Source: an uncultured Lachnospiraceae bacterium
Lineage (GTDB): Bacteria > Bacillota > Clostridia > Lachnospirales > Lachnospiraceae
Length of the DNA stretch: 60,124 nt
NCBI GenBank assembly: GCA_910584205.1
Contig: CAJUAA010000026.1
Span: 1 to 60,124 of the forward strand
Direction of reading: 5' to 3'
Part shown: piece by piece, positions 40,260-49,111 of the stretch
Layout: the number at the start of each line of letters is the position of its first letter
How positions within the stretch are numbered: the first letter of the stretch is position 1
The notes under the pieces: model-generated
What the model was told of the DNA's origin: nothing
The model's input: only the letters and a program-made list of their open reading frames with translations
The model's database searches: none
Translations under genes and position numbers: made by a program

Positions 40260-41540
40260 ATGGTACCATATTGCAAATTGGGGAAGGAAGAGCTGACAGC
40301 GCTGCAGAAGGAGTTTTCGGCTCGGTATGAAGAGGCGAAAGGAAAGGGGCTGAAGCTGGACATGTCCAGAGGAAAGCCGGCCGCGGAGCAGCTGGATATG
40401 ACCATGCCCATGATGGATATTTTCAACAGCAGCTTTGACATGCGGGATGAACAGGGTGTGGATGTGAGAAACTACGGCAACCTGGAAGGAATTGTCGGTG
40501 CCCGCAGACTGCTCGGTTCCATGCTCGGTGTGGACCCGGAGCATGTGATTGTATTCGGGACGGCCAGCTTAAGCGTTATGTACGATACGGTCTCCCGTTC
40601 CATGACCCATGGCGTCATGGGCAGTACGCCCTGGTGCAGGCTGGATCGGGTGAAATTTCTCTGTCCGGCGCCGGGATATGACCGGCATTTTGCGATCACG
40701 GAGCATTTCGGGATCGAGATGATTCCGATCCCAATGAATGAGGAAGGGCCGGATATGGATCTGGTGGAGCAGTATGTACAGGACCCGGCGGTGAAAGGCA
40801 TCTGGTGCGTGCCCATGTACACGAATCCGCTGGGCATCACCTATTCGGAAGAGGTATGCAGAAGGATGGCGGATCTGAACCCTGCCGCAGAGGATTTCCG
40901 TATCTACTGGGACAATGCGTACTGCGTGCATCATCTGTATGACGACCGGCAGGATACGCTGCCGGAGATTCTCTCCATGTGCAGGGCCAACGGCAAAGAG
41001 GATATGGTGCTGATTTTCGCATCCACCTCCAAGATCAGCTTTGCGGGAGCGGGTATCAGCTGTATCGCGGCGTCCTTCGGCAATCTGGAATGGGTGAAAA
41101 AATCCATGACGATCCAGATCATCAGCCACGACAAAATCAACCAGCTGCGTCATGTGCTGTATTTCAGGGATCTGGACGGGGTAAAGGAGCATATGAGAAA
41201 GCATGCGGCGATCATGAGGCCCAAGTTTGAACTGGTGCTGGATACGCTGGAGCGGGAGCTGGGCGGCCTGGAGATCGGCACCTGGACGAAACCGCTGGGC
41301 GGATATTTCATCTCCTTTGATTCCATGGATGGATGTGCGAAGGCCATCGTTGAGAAGTGCAGGGATGCGGGAGTGACGCTGACCGGAGCGGGTGCGACAT
41401 ACCCATATAAGAAAGATCCGCGGGACCGCAACATCCGCATCGCGCCGTCTTACCCGACACTGGAGGAGCTGAAGGTGACGACGGAACTGTTCGTGCTTTG
41501 TGTGAAACTGGTGAGTGTGGAAAAGCTGCTGGAGGGTTAA
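40260..41540 (+). CDS. Aspartate aminotransferase-like PLP enzyme (type Ic)
   Basis: 426-residue fold-type I aminotransferase of the Asp_aminotransf (PF12897-like) group. Features: LDMSRGKPAAEQLDM near residues 37-51, VRNYGNLEGIVGARRLLGSM, PAPGYDRHFAITEHFG, VPMYTNPLGITYSEE, YWDNAYCVHHLYDD (PLP-contacting Asn/Asp/Tyr) and STSKISFAGAGISCIAA with the PLP-binding Lys. It probably transfers an amino group between aspartate (or a related amino acid) and 2-oxoglutarate. AAGGAGG precedes ATG 40260. Confidence 0.9.
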   Translation: MVPYCKLGKEELTALQKEFSARYEEAKGKGLKLDMSRGKPAAEQLDMTMPMMDIFNSSFDMRDEQGVDVRNYGNLEGIVGARRLLGSMLGVDPEHVIVFGTASLSVMYDTVSRSMTHGVMGSTPWCRLDRVKFLCPAPGYDRHFAITEHFGIEMIPIPMNEEGPDMDLVEQYVQDPAVKGIWCVPMYTNPLGITYSEEVCRRMADLNPAAEDFRIYWDNAYCVHHLYDDRQDTLPEILSMCRANGKEDMVLIFASTSKISFAGAGISCIAASFGNLEWVKKSMTIQIISHDKINQLRHVLYFRDLDGVKEHMRKHAAIMRPKFELVLDTLERELGGLEIGTWTKPLGGYFISFDSMDGCAKAIVEKCRDAGVTLTGAGATYPYKKDPRDRNIRIAPSYPTLEELKVTTELFVLCVKLVSVEKLLEG

Positions 41541-41582
41541 AGGCAAAAGACAAAATCAGAAAAACGGGGGAAACAAAAGAAA

Positions 41583-41691
41583 CAGCGGCGGATGCCGCCG
41601 CTGAAAAGAAAAGGAGGGACAGCGGATGTACAGGGGCGGACGCCTGCAGGGAACAGGCAGGTCCGCGTTCGGTTCGGCTGTCCCTTTTCTT
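41583..41691 (+). terminator. Tandem hairpins upstream of aat
   Basis: Small perfect hairpin CAGCGGCGG-ATG-CCGCCGCTG (41583-41603), then a long one: AAGGAGGGACAGC region (41611-41623) against GCTGTCCCTTTTCTT (41677-41691), enclosing a second helix (GCGGAC...GTCCGC). The larger ends in T-rich sequence and should terminate aminotransferase transcription, though a structured leader for aat is possible. Confidence 0.6.
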
Positions 41692-41712
41692 AATGAAAAA
41701 GGGGGAAATAAT

Positions 41713-42363
41713 ATGCCGGTATATCGGTTGAAGGAACACGAAATCAGCTTTCCGAATCCGGTGCTTGCCCGGGAAGACGGTCTTCTGGCAGTGGGAGGGG
41801 ACCTGAGTGTGGAGCGTCTTCTGCTGGCATACTGCAACGGAATCTTTCCGTGGTACAATCCGGAGGAGGAGATCATGTGGTGGTGCCCGAAGGAGCGCTT
41901 CCTGATCTATCCGGAGAAGGTCCATGTATCTCACTCCATGCGGAAGTATCTGAAAAAGCATCGGCTGGAGATCCGGCTGAACCGGGATTTTCAGGACACG
42001 ATGCATCGCTGCAGGATGATACGGGAGCAGGAAGGGACCTGGATCGGGGATGATATGGAGGAAGCCTATCTGAGACTTCACAAAAGCGGCTACGCGGTCA
42101 GTGTGGAAGCCTATGAGGATGGGGTGTTGTCCGGTGGACTCTACGGAGTGACCATTGGAAAATGTTTTTTTGGTGAGAGTATGTTTTCGGAACTGGAAAA
42201 CGGCTCGAAGGCGGCGCTGATCGGGCTGTCGAATCTGCTTCGGAAGAAAAGTTTCTTTTTTATAGACTGTCAGTTTCGCACAGAGCATCTGGAGAGCATG
42301 GGCGGGACCTATGTAAGCTGGGAAGACTACAGCAGGATGCTGCAAAAAGGAACAGAAGGATAG
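41713..42363 (+). CDS. aat: Leucyl/phenylalanyl-tRNA--protein transferase
   Basis: 216-residue N-end-rule enzyme that adds Leu or Phe to proteins starting with Lys or Arg. Signatures: FPNPVLAREDGLLAVGGDLS, LLLAYCNGIFPWYN, IMWWCPKERFLIYPEKVHVS, GTWIGDDMEEAYLRLHKSGY, SVEAYEDGVLSGGLYGVTIG, FFGESMFS and FIDCQFRTEHLESMG. GGGGG precedes ATG 41713. It is followed after 8 nt by a D,D-carboxypeptidase. The family is best known in proteobacteria, so its presence here is notable. Confidence 0.93.
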   Translation: MPVYRLKEHEISFPNPVLAREDGLLAVGGDLSVERLLLAYCNGIFPWYNPEEEIMWWCPKERFLIYPEKVHVSHSMRKYLKKHRLEIRLNRDFQDTMHRCRMIREQEGTWIGDDMEEAYLRLHKSGYAVSVEAYEDGVLSGGLYGVTIGKCFFGESMFSELENGSKAALIGLSNLLRKKSFFFIDCQFRTEHLESMGGTYVSWEDYSRMLQKGTEG

Positions 42364-42371
42364 AAAGATGT

Positions 42372-43478
42372 ATGGAACAAAGATATGATGCAGAGGAGCT
42401 GCGCCGGCTGCGGCGTGCCCGCAGAAGGAGAGAACTCCAGCGCAGAAGGAGACGTCAGGAGCTGATCCGGAGGATTGTGATGTCGGTTGTGCTGCTCCTC
42501 CTTCTGGCTGCGGTCGCTGTGGCTGCGGTGGGCCGGATGATGCGAAAAGAGGAGAACACCGGAAGGAAGGCGGGCCGGCAGGGACGAATATCGGGGGGCT
42601 CGGAGACAGGGGATCTGGAAGAACCTTCAGACGACGGGGAAGACCCGGGGACTTACGGGTCAGGAGGAACGCCCGGCAGCTTTGCGGCCGCCGAAGATAT
42701 GGTTGTTCTGGGGGAAGCGGATATTGTCAGCAGCTATGCGGTCTTTGTGGATATGGAGCATAAGACGATCATGGCGGGCAGAGGCGAGAAAGAAAGGATC
42801 GTTCCGGCTTCCATGACAAAGGTGCTGACGCTTCTGGTGGCGGCGGAGCATCTGGAGGACCTGGACATGCCGTACACGGTCCCGGCGGAGGTGCTGGACT
42901 ATACGCTCCGTCACGACTGCAGCGGCGCCGGATTCGAAAAGGAGGAGACGGTGACCGTCAGGGATCTGATGTACGGCGCGATCCTGCCTTCCGGAGCGGA
43001 TGCGGCGCTGAGCCTTGCGTTCTGCGTGTCGGGTTCACACGAGGCGTTTGTAGATCTGATGAATGAAAAGCTGGAAGCGCTGGGATTGTCCGGGTCCGCC
43101 CATTTTACCAACTGTGTGGGGATCTACGAGGAAAACCACTACTGTACTGTGTACGATATGGCGGTCATCATGGCGGCGGCTGTGGAGAATGAGGTGTGCC
43201 GGGAAGTCCTGTCTGCCCATACGTATCAAACGTCCAGGACGGATCAGCATCCCGACGGAATCCTTCTGTCCAACTGGTTCCTGCGACGGATCGAGGATAA
43301 AGACACCGGCGGAGAGGTCGTATACGGCAAGACCGGATATGTGGACCAGTCAGGGAGCTGTGCCGTCAGCTGCGGCGTGGGAGCAGACGGAGGAATGTAT
43401 GTCTGCGTCACTGCGAACGCCTATAACAAGTGGAAGTGTATCAACGACCATGCGGCTTTGTACAAACGTTTCAGCTGA
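42372..43478 (+). CDS. Serine D-alanyl-D-alanine carboxypeptidase (S11)
   Basis: 368-residue cell-wall carboxypeptidase. Very basic cytoplasmic start (residues 1-34: RRLRRARRRRELQRRRRR), one membrane anchor (35-53: IVMSVVLLLLLAAVAVAAV), an acidic/Gly-rich linker (60-105), then the penicillin-binding domain: catalytic Ser147 and Lys150 in PASMTKVLTLL, SGADAALSLA in place of the usual SxN motif, and YGKTGYVDQSG. It trims pentapeptide stems outside the membrane. No C-terminal amphipathic anchor is evident, so the N-terminal helix holds it to the membrane. Confidence 0.9.
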   Translation: MEQRYDAEELRRLRRARRRRELQRRRRRQELIRRIVMSVVLLLLLAAVAVAAVGRMMRKEENTGRKAGRQGRISGGSETGDLEEPSDDGEDPGTYGSGGTPGSFAAAEDMVVLGEADIVSSYAVFVDMEHKTIMAGRGEKERIVPASMTKVLTLLVAAEHLEDLDMPYTVPAEVLDYTLRHDCSGAGFEKEETVTVRDLMYGAILPSGADAALSLAFCVSGSHEAFVDLMNEKLEALGLSGSAHFTNCVGIYEENHYCTVYDMAVIMAAAVENEVCREVLSAHTYQTSRTDQHPDGILLSNWFLRRIEDKDTGGEVVYGKTGYVDQSGSCAVSCGVGADGGMYVCVTANAYNKWKCINDHAALYKRFS

Positions 43479-43492
43479 AGGGAATACGAAGG

Positions 43493-43975
43493 ATGAATAC
43501 AGATACCATGTTTTTTGCGGTGCCGGCAGCCTTTCTGGCGCTGGGCGCTCTGTGGCTGATTCTGAAACGGCGGAGATTTGAAAAGAACTATCCCTACGAA
43601 AAAAAGATGCTTCTGACAGCTGCGGAGTACCGCTTTTACAGAATACTGAAAGAACGGTGTGACCATTATCACCTGCTGATCTGTCCCAAAGTAAGGATGG
43701 AGGATTTTCTCTATGTGACAGACAGGCGGAATGTGAATAAGTACCGGGGGTATATCAAATCACGGCATATTGATTTTATCCTGTGCGACAGGGATCTCCA
43801 TATGCTGGCGGGGCTGGAACTGGACGACGCTTCCCATGAAGCCCGGGCAGCGGCAAAGACGGACGCATTGAAAAATAATATCTTTAAAAAGATAGGGGTC
43901 CCACTGTACAGGATCCCGGCGGAGCCGGCGCAGTACCGGAAAAGAATCGAGGAGATGCTCCGGGATCTGGTGTGA
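43493..43975 (+). CDS. DUF2726 protein, membrane-anchored nuclease-like domain
   Basis: 160 residues from ATG 43493: an N-terminal membrane helix (MFFAVPAAFLALGALWLIL) followed by a DUF2726 domain with LLTAAEYRFYRILKER, ICPKVRMEDFL, RHIDFILCDRDL, LAGLELDDASH and IFKKIGVPLYRIPA. The last pattern resembles restriction-endonuclease-like (PD-D/ExK) folds, but no activity is known. It starts 14 nt after the carboxypeptidase, so the two may be co-transcribed. In-frame sequence upstream overlaps that gene and is unlikely to be used. Confidence 0.8.
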   Translation: MNTDTMFFAVPAAFLALGALWLILKRRRFEKNYPYEKKMLLTAAEYRFYRILKERCDHYHLLICPKVRMEDFLYVTDRRNVNKYRGYIKSRHIDFILCDRDLHMLAGLELDDASHEARAAAKTDALKNNIFKKIGVPLYRIPAEPAQYRKRIEEMLRDLV

Positions 43976-44048
43976 AACAGGTGGGGCAGGATGCAGATAG
44001 GAACCAGGCGCCAGGGGTCTTTATGAAATCTTAATATGGACGGAAATA

Positions 44049-44083
44049 TTCTTTTACGTTCTTTATCAGGATTGCTGTATGAT
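44049..44083 (+). promoter_or_regulatory. Regulator-type repeat and promoter before ktrB
   Basis: TTCTTT recurs at 44049 and 44059 (10-bp period), followed 11 nt after the second 8-base unit by TATGAT (44078-44083) with no proper -35. The layout parallels 7116-7152, upstream of the decayed KdpDE-like pair. Confidence 0.42.
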
Positions 44084-44121
44084 AAAGGTCAGATAAAGAA
44101 GGGTAAAGGAGTACCGGATGT

Positions 44122-45456
44122 ATGAGCATCGTAATGTGTAAAAGAAAAAGGCTGACGTCGTCTCAGATCATTATTTTTGGTTTTTCGGGCGTGATACTGC
44201 TTGGAACCATTCTGCTTATGCTGCCTGTTTCCAGCAGAGAAGGGCTCTGGACATCGTTTCCGGACGCCCTGTTTACGTCCACTTCCGCCGTCTGCGTGAC
44301 GGGGCTGGTAGTTCATGATACCGCTGCCTACTGGTCGGGTTTTGGGCAGCTTGTTCTTATGCTTCTGATTCAGATCGGAGGTATGGGCGTGATTACCGTG
44401 GCAGCGTCGTTTGCCATGATTTCCGGCCGCAGAATCTCCCTGATGCAGCGCAGTACCATGCAGGAGGCCATTGCGGCGCCGAATGTGGGCGGTATTGTAC
44501 AGCTGACCGGTTTTGCCGTGAAGGTCACGCTGTTGATCGAGCTGCTGGGCGCGGCTGCCATGGCTCCTGTATTCTGCAGGGATTTTGGGATTCGGGGGCT
44601 CTGGATGGCGCTGTTCCATTCGGTTTCCGCTTTCTGCAACGCCGGCTTTGATCTGATGGGCACCAGAGGGGCATTTTCTTCCCTGACTTCTTATGCGGAA
44701 GAGCCGGTGGTCAATGTGACCATTATGCTCCTGATCATCGTGGGCGGCATCGGTTTCCTGACCTGGGATGACATCCGGATCAATCGTTTTCGTTTACATA
44801 AGTACCGCGTGCAGAGCAAGGTGATTTTCTGTACGACGGTTGTTCTTCTGGCCGTTCCGGCAGTTTATTTTTTCTTTTTCGAATTTCATGAGTTTGCTCC
44901 CGGTGAAAGGATTCTGTGCGCCCTTTTTCAATCGGTAACTCCAAGGACGGCGGGATTTAACACTGCGGATCTGACTGCGTTCAGTGAGCCGGGGCAGTAT
45001 ATTATGATTGCGCTGATGCTGATCGGCGGCAGTCCTGGTTCCACGGCAGGCGGCATGAAGACGACTACCATAGCCGTACTGTCTGCTTCTGCGCTTTCTA
45101 CTTTTGGAAGAAAAGAGTATACGCATTTTTTCGGGCGCCGGATTGACGACGCCGTGGTGAAAAACGCGTCGACCATTCTGTTAATGTATCTGGTACTGTT
45201 TTTTGGAGGAGGACTGGTGATCAGCATGGCGGAACGGCTTCCCATGCGGATCGTTCTGTTTGAGACGGCTTCCGCAGTGGGGACGGTCGGACTGACGCTG
45301 GGGATCACGCCGGAGCTTCATATGCTGTCCAGACTGATTTTGATTCTGCTGATGTTTTCCGGCAGGGTGGGAGGGCTGACCCTGATCTTTGCGGCTTTTT
45401 CGGGCACCAGAAAAAGAGCAGCCCTGCTTCCGCAGGAAAAAATAGCGGTTGGATAA
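44122..45456 (+). CDS. ktrB: TrkH/KtrB-type potassium channel subunit
   Basis: 444-residue membrane protein forming the K+ translocation pore of Trk/Ktr uptake. Four M1-P-M2-type repeats with selectivity-filter segments: STSAVCVTGLVVHDTAAYWS, FCNAGFDLMG, TPRTAGFNTADLTAF and SAVGTVGLTLGITPEL; GGSPGSTAGGMKTTTIAVL is a family hallmark. AAAGGAG precedes ATG 44122. It is followed after 15 nt by its cytoplasmic partner KtrA and then by a KdpD/KdpE-type pair. Confidence 0.94.
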   Translation: MSIVMCKRKRLTSSQIIIFGFSGVILLGTILLMLPVSSREGLWTSFPDALFTSTSAVCVTGLVVHDTAAYWSGFGQLVLMLLIQIGGMGVITVAASFAMISGRRISLMQRSTMQEAIAAPNVGGIVQLTGFAVKVTLLIELLGAAAMAPVFCRDFGIRGLWMALFHSVSAFCNAGFDLMGTRGAFSSLTSYAEEPVVNVTIMLLIIVGGIGFLTWDDIRINRFRLHKYRVQSKVIFCTTVVLLAVPAVYFFFFEFHEFAPGERILCALFQSVTPRTAGFNTADLTAFSEPGQYIMIALMLIGGSPGSTAGGMKTTTIAVLSASALSTFGRKEYTHFFGRRIDDAVVKNASTILLMYLVLFFGGGLVISMAERLPMRIVLFETASAVGTVGLTLGITPELHMLSRLILILLMFSGRVGGLTLIFAAFSGTRKRAALLPQEKIAVG

Positions 45457-45471
45457 AGGGAGAACGACGAT

Positions 45472-46119
45472 ATGAAAGCAATCTTATTGATTGGACTGGG
45501 GAGATTTGGAAAACACATTGCCATGCATTTAAACCAGCTGGGCCATCAGGTCATGGCGGTCGACCATGTGGAAGAACGCGTGGATGCGGTGTTGCCCTTT
45601 GTGACAAATGCACAGATCGGCGACAGTACGAATGCAGATTTTCTGAAATCGCTGGGGATCCGCAATTATGATGTCTGTATTGTTGCCATTGGAAACGATT
45701 TCCAAAGTTCTCTGGAGACAACGTCTCTTTTGAAGGAGCTGGGAGCGGAGCTGGTGGTATCCAGGGCCGCCAGGGATGTGCAGGCGAAATTTCTCCTGCG
45801 CAACGGGGCGGATGAGGTGGTATATCCGGAAAAACAGATTGCCAAATGGACGGCGATCCGTTACAGCGCAGACCATATCCTGGATTACATGGAACTGGAC
45901 GAGGATCATGCCATGTTTGAGATACCGGTTCCGAAAGACTGGTCTGGCCGGACGATCGGACACATTGATATTCGGAAGAAATTCAACATTAATATTATCG
46001 GCATAAAAAGAAACGGGAAGCTGGGACTCTCGGTTTCGCCAAACAGTGTATTGGGAGGGGAAGATACCATGCTGGTGCTTGGCAGAACCAGAGATCTGCA
46101 GAAATGCTTCCGTATTTAA
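45472..46119 (+). CDS. ktrA: TrkA/KtrA-type potassium uptake regulatory subunit
   Basis: 215-residue RCK protein gating KtrB. N-terminal Rossmann domain with LLIGLGRFGKHIAMHLNQLG (nucleotide binding), VDHVEERVDAV, GDSTNADFLKSLGI and IVAIGNDFQSSLETTSLLKE; C-terminal RCK_C domain (about 135-215) with IGHIDIRKKFNINIIGIKRN. Single RCK unit, so KtrA-like rather than the duplicated TrkA. It probably forms an octameric ring under KtrB and responds to ATP/ADP or c-di-AMP. Confidence 0.93.
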   Translation: MKAILLIGLGRFGKHIAMHLNQLGHQVMAVDHVEERVDAVLPFVTNAQIGDSTNADFLKSLGIRNYDVCIVAIGNDFQSSLETTSLLKELGAELVVSRAARDVQAKFLLRNGADEVVYPEKQIAKWTAIRYSADHILDYMELDEDHAMFEIPVPKDWSGRTIGHIDIRKKFNINIIGIKRNGKLGLSVSPNSVLGGEDTMLVLGRTRDLQKCFRI

Positions 46120-46147
46120 AAAGGTGTCGTCTTAGGGAGGTGAGCAT

Positions 46148-49111
46148 ATGCAGGATCTGTTATTGCTGGCAGTTGTAGGGGCGGCGGCCGTTTCCGGCTG
46201 GCTGTTGATGGAAAGGCTGGACTGCATTCTTGAGAACATACGTTTGGTTCGGGGGCCGTATGGACAGATATGTCCAAAAGATATTTTTTCTGCGGAACCT
46301 GCTGACATTCCTGTGAAAATGCATTATAATCCGGGGAGTGATCAGCAGGATCACAGTTCTGTGATTATAAAATACGGCGGTTCCTTTTACAGTTCTGACG
46401 CTGTCAAAAGAGAAAACGATCGTCAGAAACCGTCGGAGCAGAATCTGGGTCCGCCGCATACGGTTCGGAAGGACGGAACCGCAGGAACCCGGGGAAAGCT
46501 GAAGATCTTTTTTGGTTATGCAGCCGGGGTTGGAAAAACCTGCGCCATGCTTCGGGCGGCTCGTCAGGCAAAAGAGCGGGGAACGGATGTAGCAGCGGGA
46601 TATATAGAAACCCATGCCTGTCCGCAGACAGAGGCGCTGCTGGCCGGACTGGAACGGATTCCGGAAAGACAGGCGGCGCATGGCAGGGGCGCGGTTCGGG
46701 AATTTGATATTGACGCCGCACTGAAAAGAAAGCCGCAGATCCTGCTGTTGGATGAATTTGCCCATATCAACGCCGCAGGCTGCCGCCATGCCAGACGCTA
46801 TCAGGATGTGGAGGAGCTGCTGAATGCGGGAATTGACGTGTATACGACGGTCAATGTCCAGCATATCGAGAGCCTGAACGATATGGTTGCTTCCATTACC
46901 GGAACCCTGGTGGGGGAGCGGATTCCGGATTTTGTATTTGATCAGGCAGATCAGGTGGAACTGGTAGATATTGAACCGGAGGACCTGATGGAACGTCTGT
47001 CCGGCGGAACTGTCCGGGGGAAAGATCCGGGAGGGTGCGCATCGGCCCCTTCCATGTCCATCGAAAATCTGACGGCTCTGCGGGAGATTGCTCTGCGGCG
47101 CTGTGCGGACAGAGTGAATCTGCTGACGGAGCATGCCCGGATGCAGAGCCGGAGTGATTATCATACCGGGGAACATATTCTGGTGTGCCTGTCTTCTTCG
47201 CCTTCCAACGCCAGGATTATCCGTACGGCTGCCAGAATGGCAAGGGCGTTCCGGGGAACCTTTACGGCGCTCTTTGTGGAAACGCCGGGGACGCTGTCCA
47301 TGAACGGGGAAGATAAAAAAAGGTTGCGGGAGAACATGCATCTGGCAAGGCAGCTTGGAGCAACGGTGGAAACAAGCTATGGAGAGGATGTTCCTTACCA
47401 GATTGCAGAATTTGCGCGGCTTTCGGGCGTTTCGAAAATAGTGATCGGGCGGAGTACTGCAACCAGAAAGAGCATATTCAGCAGACCGCCTCTGACGGAA
47501 CGTCTGATCGTTGCTGCTCCCAATCTGGATATCCATGTGATTCCGGACGCCAGCGCCGGAGGCGGGTACCGGTCCGCTGGGCTGAAACACGCATATGCCG
47601 TACCGGTTCGGGATATCGGGAAAAGCGTGGCGGTACTTCTGGCGGCTACAGTGATTGGCTGTGTATTTTATTTCCTTGGATTTACAGAGGCAAATATGAT
47701 TGCGGTCTACATTTTTGGAGTCCTGGTCACTTCGATTGTCACAACAAACCGCCTGTGCGGATTTGTTACTTCCATCGTAAGCGTGCTGGTGTTTAACTTT
47801 TTCTTTACGGTCCCGCGTTTTACGTTCCATTTTCATGATCCGGATTATCTGGTGACGTTTACGATTATGTTTATGGTTGCTTTTTTGACCGGTTCACTTG
47901 CCACAAAGCTGAAAGACAATGCGAGGCAGTCTGCCCGTGCAGCGTTTCGGACCCGAATTCTTTTTGAGACGAATCAGCTTCTTCAGAAGGAGGAGGATGA
48001 GCAGTCGGTCCTGCGCGCGGCGGCCGGACAGCTCACGAAGCTGTTGAGAAGAGATCTGGTGATCTATCCTTCCAATGGAGAAACTGTCGGAGAACCGGAT
48101 GTCTATCGGGCGGAAAAGAGCGATCTGTCGGATCTGGTTTCTGAAAAAGAAAGAGAAGCTGCGGCGTGGGTGTTTCGAAACTGTGAGCAGGCAGGAGCTA
48201 CAACCGATACCCTGTCTGACGCAGGATGCCTGTATCTGGCCATCCGGGCGAGCCGTCAGGTGTACGGCGTGGTGGGAATCTCCATGGATGGCGTACCGCT
48301 GGATCCTTTTGAGAACAGTGTTCTGCTGTCGATTCTCGGAGAATGTGCACTGGCGCTGGAGAGCATGAAAAACGCAAGAGAGAAAGAGGAAGCCGCGGTT
48401 CTGGCGAAAAATGAGCAGCTGAGGGCGAATCTGCTCCGGACGATTTCCCATGACCTGCGTACGCCGCTGACCTCTATCTCCGGAAGCGCCGGCAATCTTC
48501 TGACGAACTATCAGAAGATGGATGAAGACATCCGGATGCAGACCTTTACGGATATTTATGATGATTCCATGTGGCTGATCAATCTGGTGGAAAATCTTTT
48601 GGCGGTTACCAGGATCGAGGGAGGGCAGGTCAGCCTGACGCAGTCGGTAGAGCTGATGGACGAGGTGATTGCGGAGGCGTTGCGGCATGTGAACCGAAAA
48701 GCTGAAGAGCATGTGATCCAGGTTCATGCTTTAGAGGATCTGATGCTTGTCCGCATTGATGCCAGGCTGATCGTTCAGGTGCTGATCAATCTGGTGGATA
48801 ATGCTGTCAAATATACGCCGGCGGGGTCTGTCATAGAGATTGATACAAAGAAAAAGGACAGGTGGGTCGAGGTATCGGTTTTTGACAATGGTTCGGGTAT
48901 TCCTGATGAGCAGAAGCCGCGTATCTTCGACATGTTTTACAGCGGGGCCAATCAGATCGCGGACAGCAGGAGGAGCCTGGGGCTGGGGCTTTCGCTGTGC
49001 AGATCCATTGTTACCGCCCATGGGGGAGAGATCTGCGTAACAGACAATCAGCCCCATGGCGCTGTTTTCACATTTACATTACCGGCAGGGGAGGTTGAAC
49101 TGCATGAATAA
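46148..49111 (+). CDS. kdpD: KdpD-type sensor histidine kinase with N-terminal extension
   Basis: 987 residues. An unusual first 115 residues hold a hydrophobic helix (LLLLAVVGAAAVSGWLL) and a polar linker. Then come the KdpD ATP-binding domain (Walker A GYAAGVGKT at 123-131; LLLDEFAHIN; AGIDVYTTVNVQHIESLND), a USP-like domain, four closely spaced membrane helices (DUF4118, about 500-600), a GAF-like region, HisKA with His768 in ISHDLRTPLTSISGSAGNLL, and the ATPase (NLVDNAVKYTP, DNGSGIPDE, LGLGLSLCRSIVTAHGG). GGAGG lies 7 nt before ATG 46148. KdpD senses K+ limitation and turgor. No KdpFABC is present; the neighbours are KtrAB. Confidence 0.93.
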   Translation: MQDLLLLAVVGAAAVSGWLLMERLDCILENIRLVRGPYGQICPKDIFSAEPADIPVKMHYNPGSDQQDHSSVIIKYGGSFYSSDAVKRENDRQKPSEQNLGPPHTVRKDGTAGTRGKLKIFFGYAAGVGKTCAMLRAARQAKERGTDVAAGYIETHACPQTEALLAGLERIPERQAAHGRGAVREFDIDAALKRKPQILLLDEFAHINAAGCRHARRYQDVEELLNAGIDVYTTVNVQHIESLNDMVASITGTLVGERIPDFVFDQADQVELVDIEPEDLMERLSGGTVRGKDPGGCASAPSMSIENLTALREIALRRCADRVNLLTEHARMQSRSDYHTGEHILVCLSSSPSNARIIRTAARMARAFRGTFTALFVETPGTLSMNGEDKKRLRENMHLARQLGATVETSYGEDVPYQIAEFARLSGVSKIVIGRSTATRKSIFSRPPLTERLIVAAPNLDIHVIPDASAGGGYRSAGLKHAYAVPVRDIGKSVAVLLAATVIGCVFYFLGFTEANMIAVYIFGVLVTSIVTTNRLCGFVTSIVSVLVFNFFFTVPRFTFHFHDPDYLVTFTIMFMVAFLTGSLATKLKDNARQSARAAFRTRILFETNQLLQKEEDEQSVLRAAAGQLTKLLRRDLVIYPSNGETVGEPDVYRAEKSDLSDLVSEKEREAAAWVFRNCEQAGATTDTLSDAGCLYLAIRASRQVYGVVGISMDGVPLDPFENSVLLSILGECALALESMKNAREKEEAAVLAKNEQLRANLLRTISHDLRTPLTSISGSAGNLLTNYQKMDEDIRMQTFTDIYDDSMWLINLVENLLAVTRIEGGQVSLTQSVELMDEVIAEALRHVNRKAEEHVIQVHALEDLMLVRIDARLIVQVLINLVDNAVKYTPAGSVIEIDTKKKDRWVEVSVFDNGSGIPDEQKPRIFDMFYSGANQIADSRRSLGLGLSLCRSIVTAHGGEICVTDNQPHGAVFTFTLPAGEVELHE

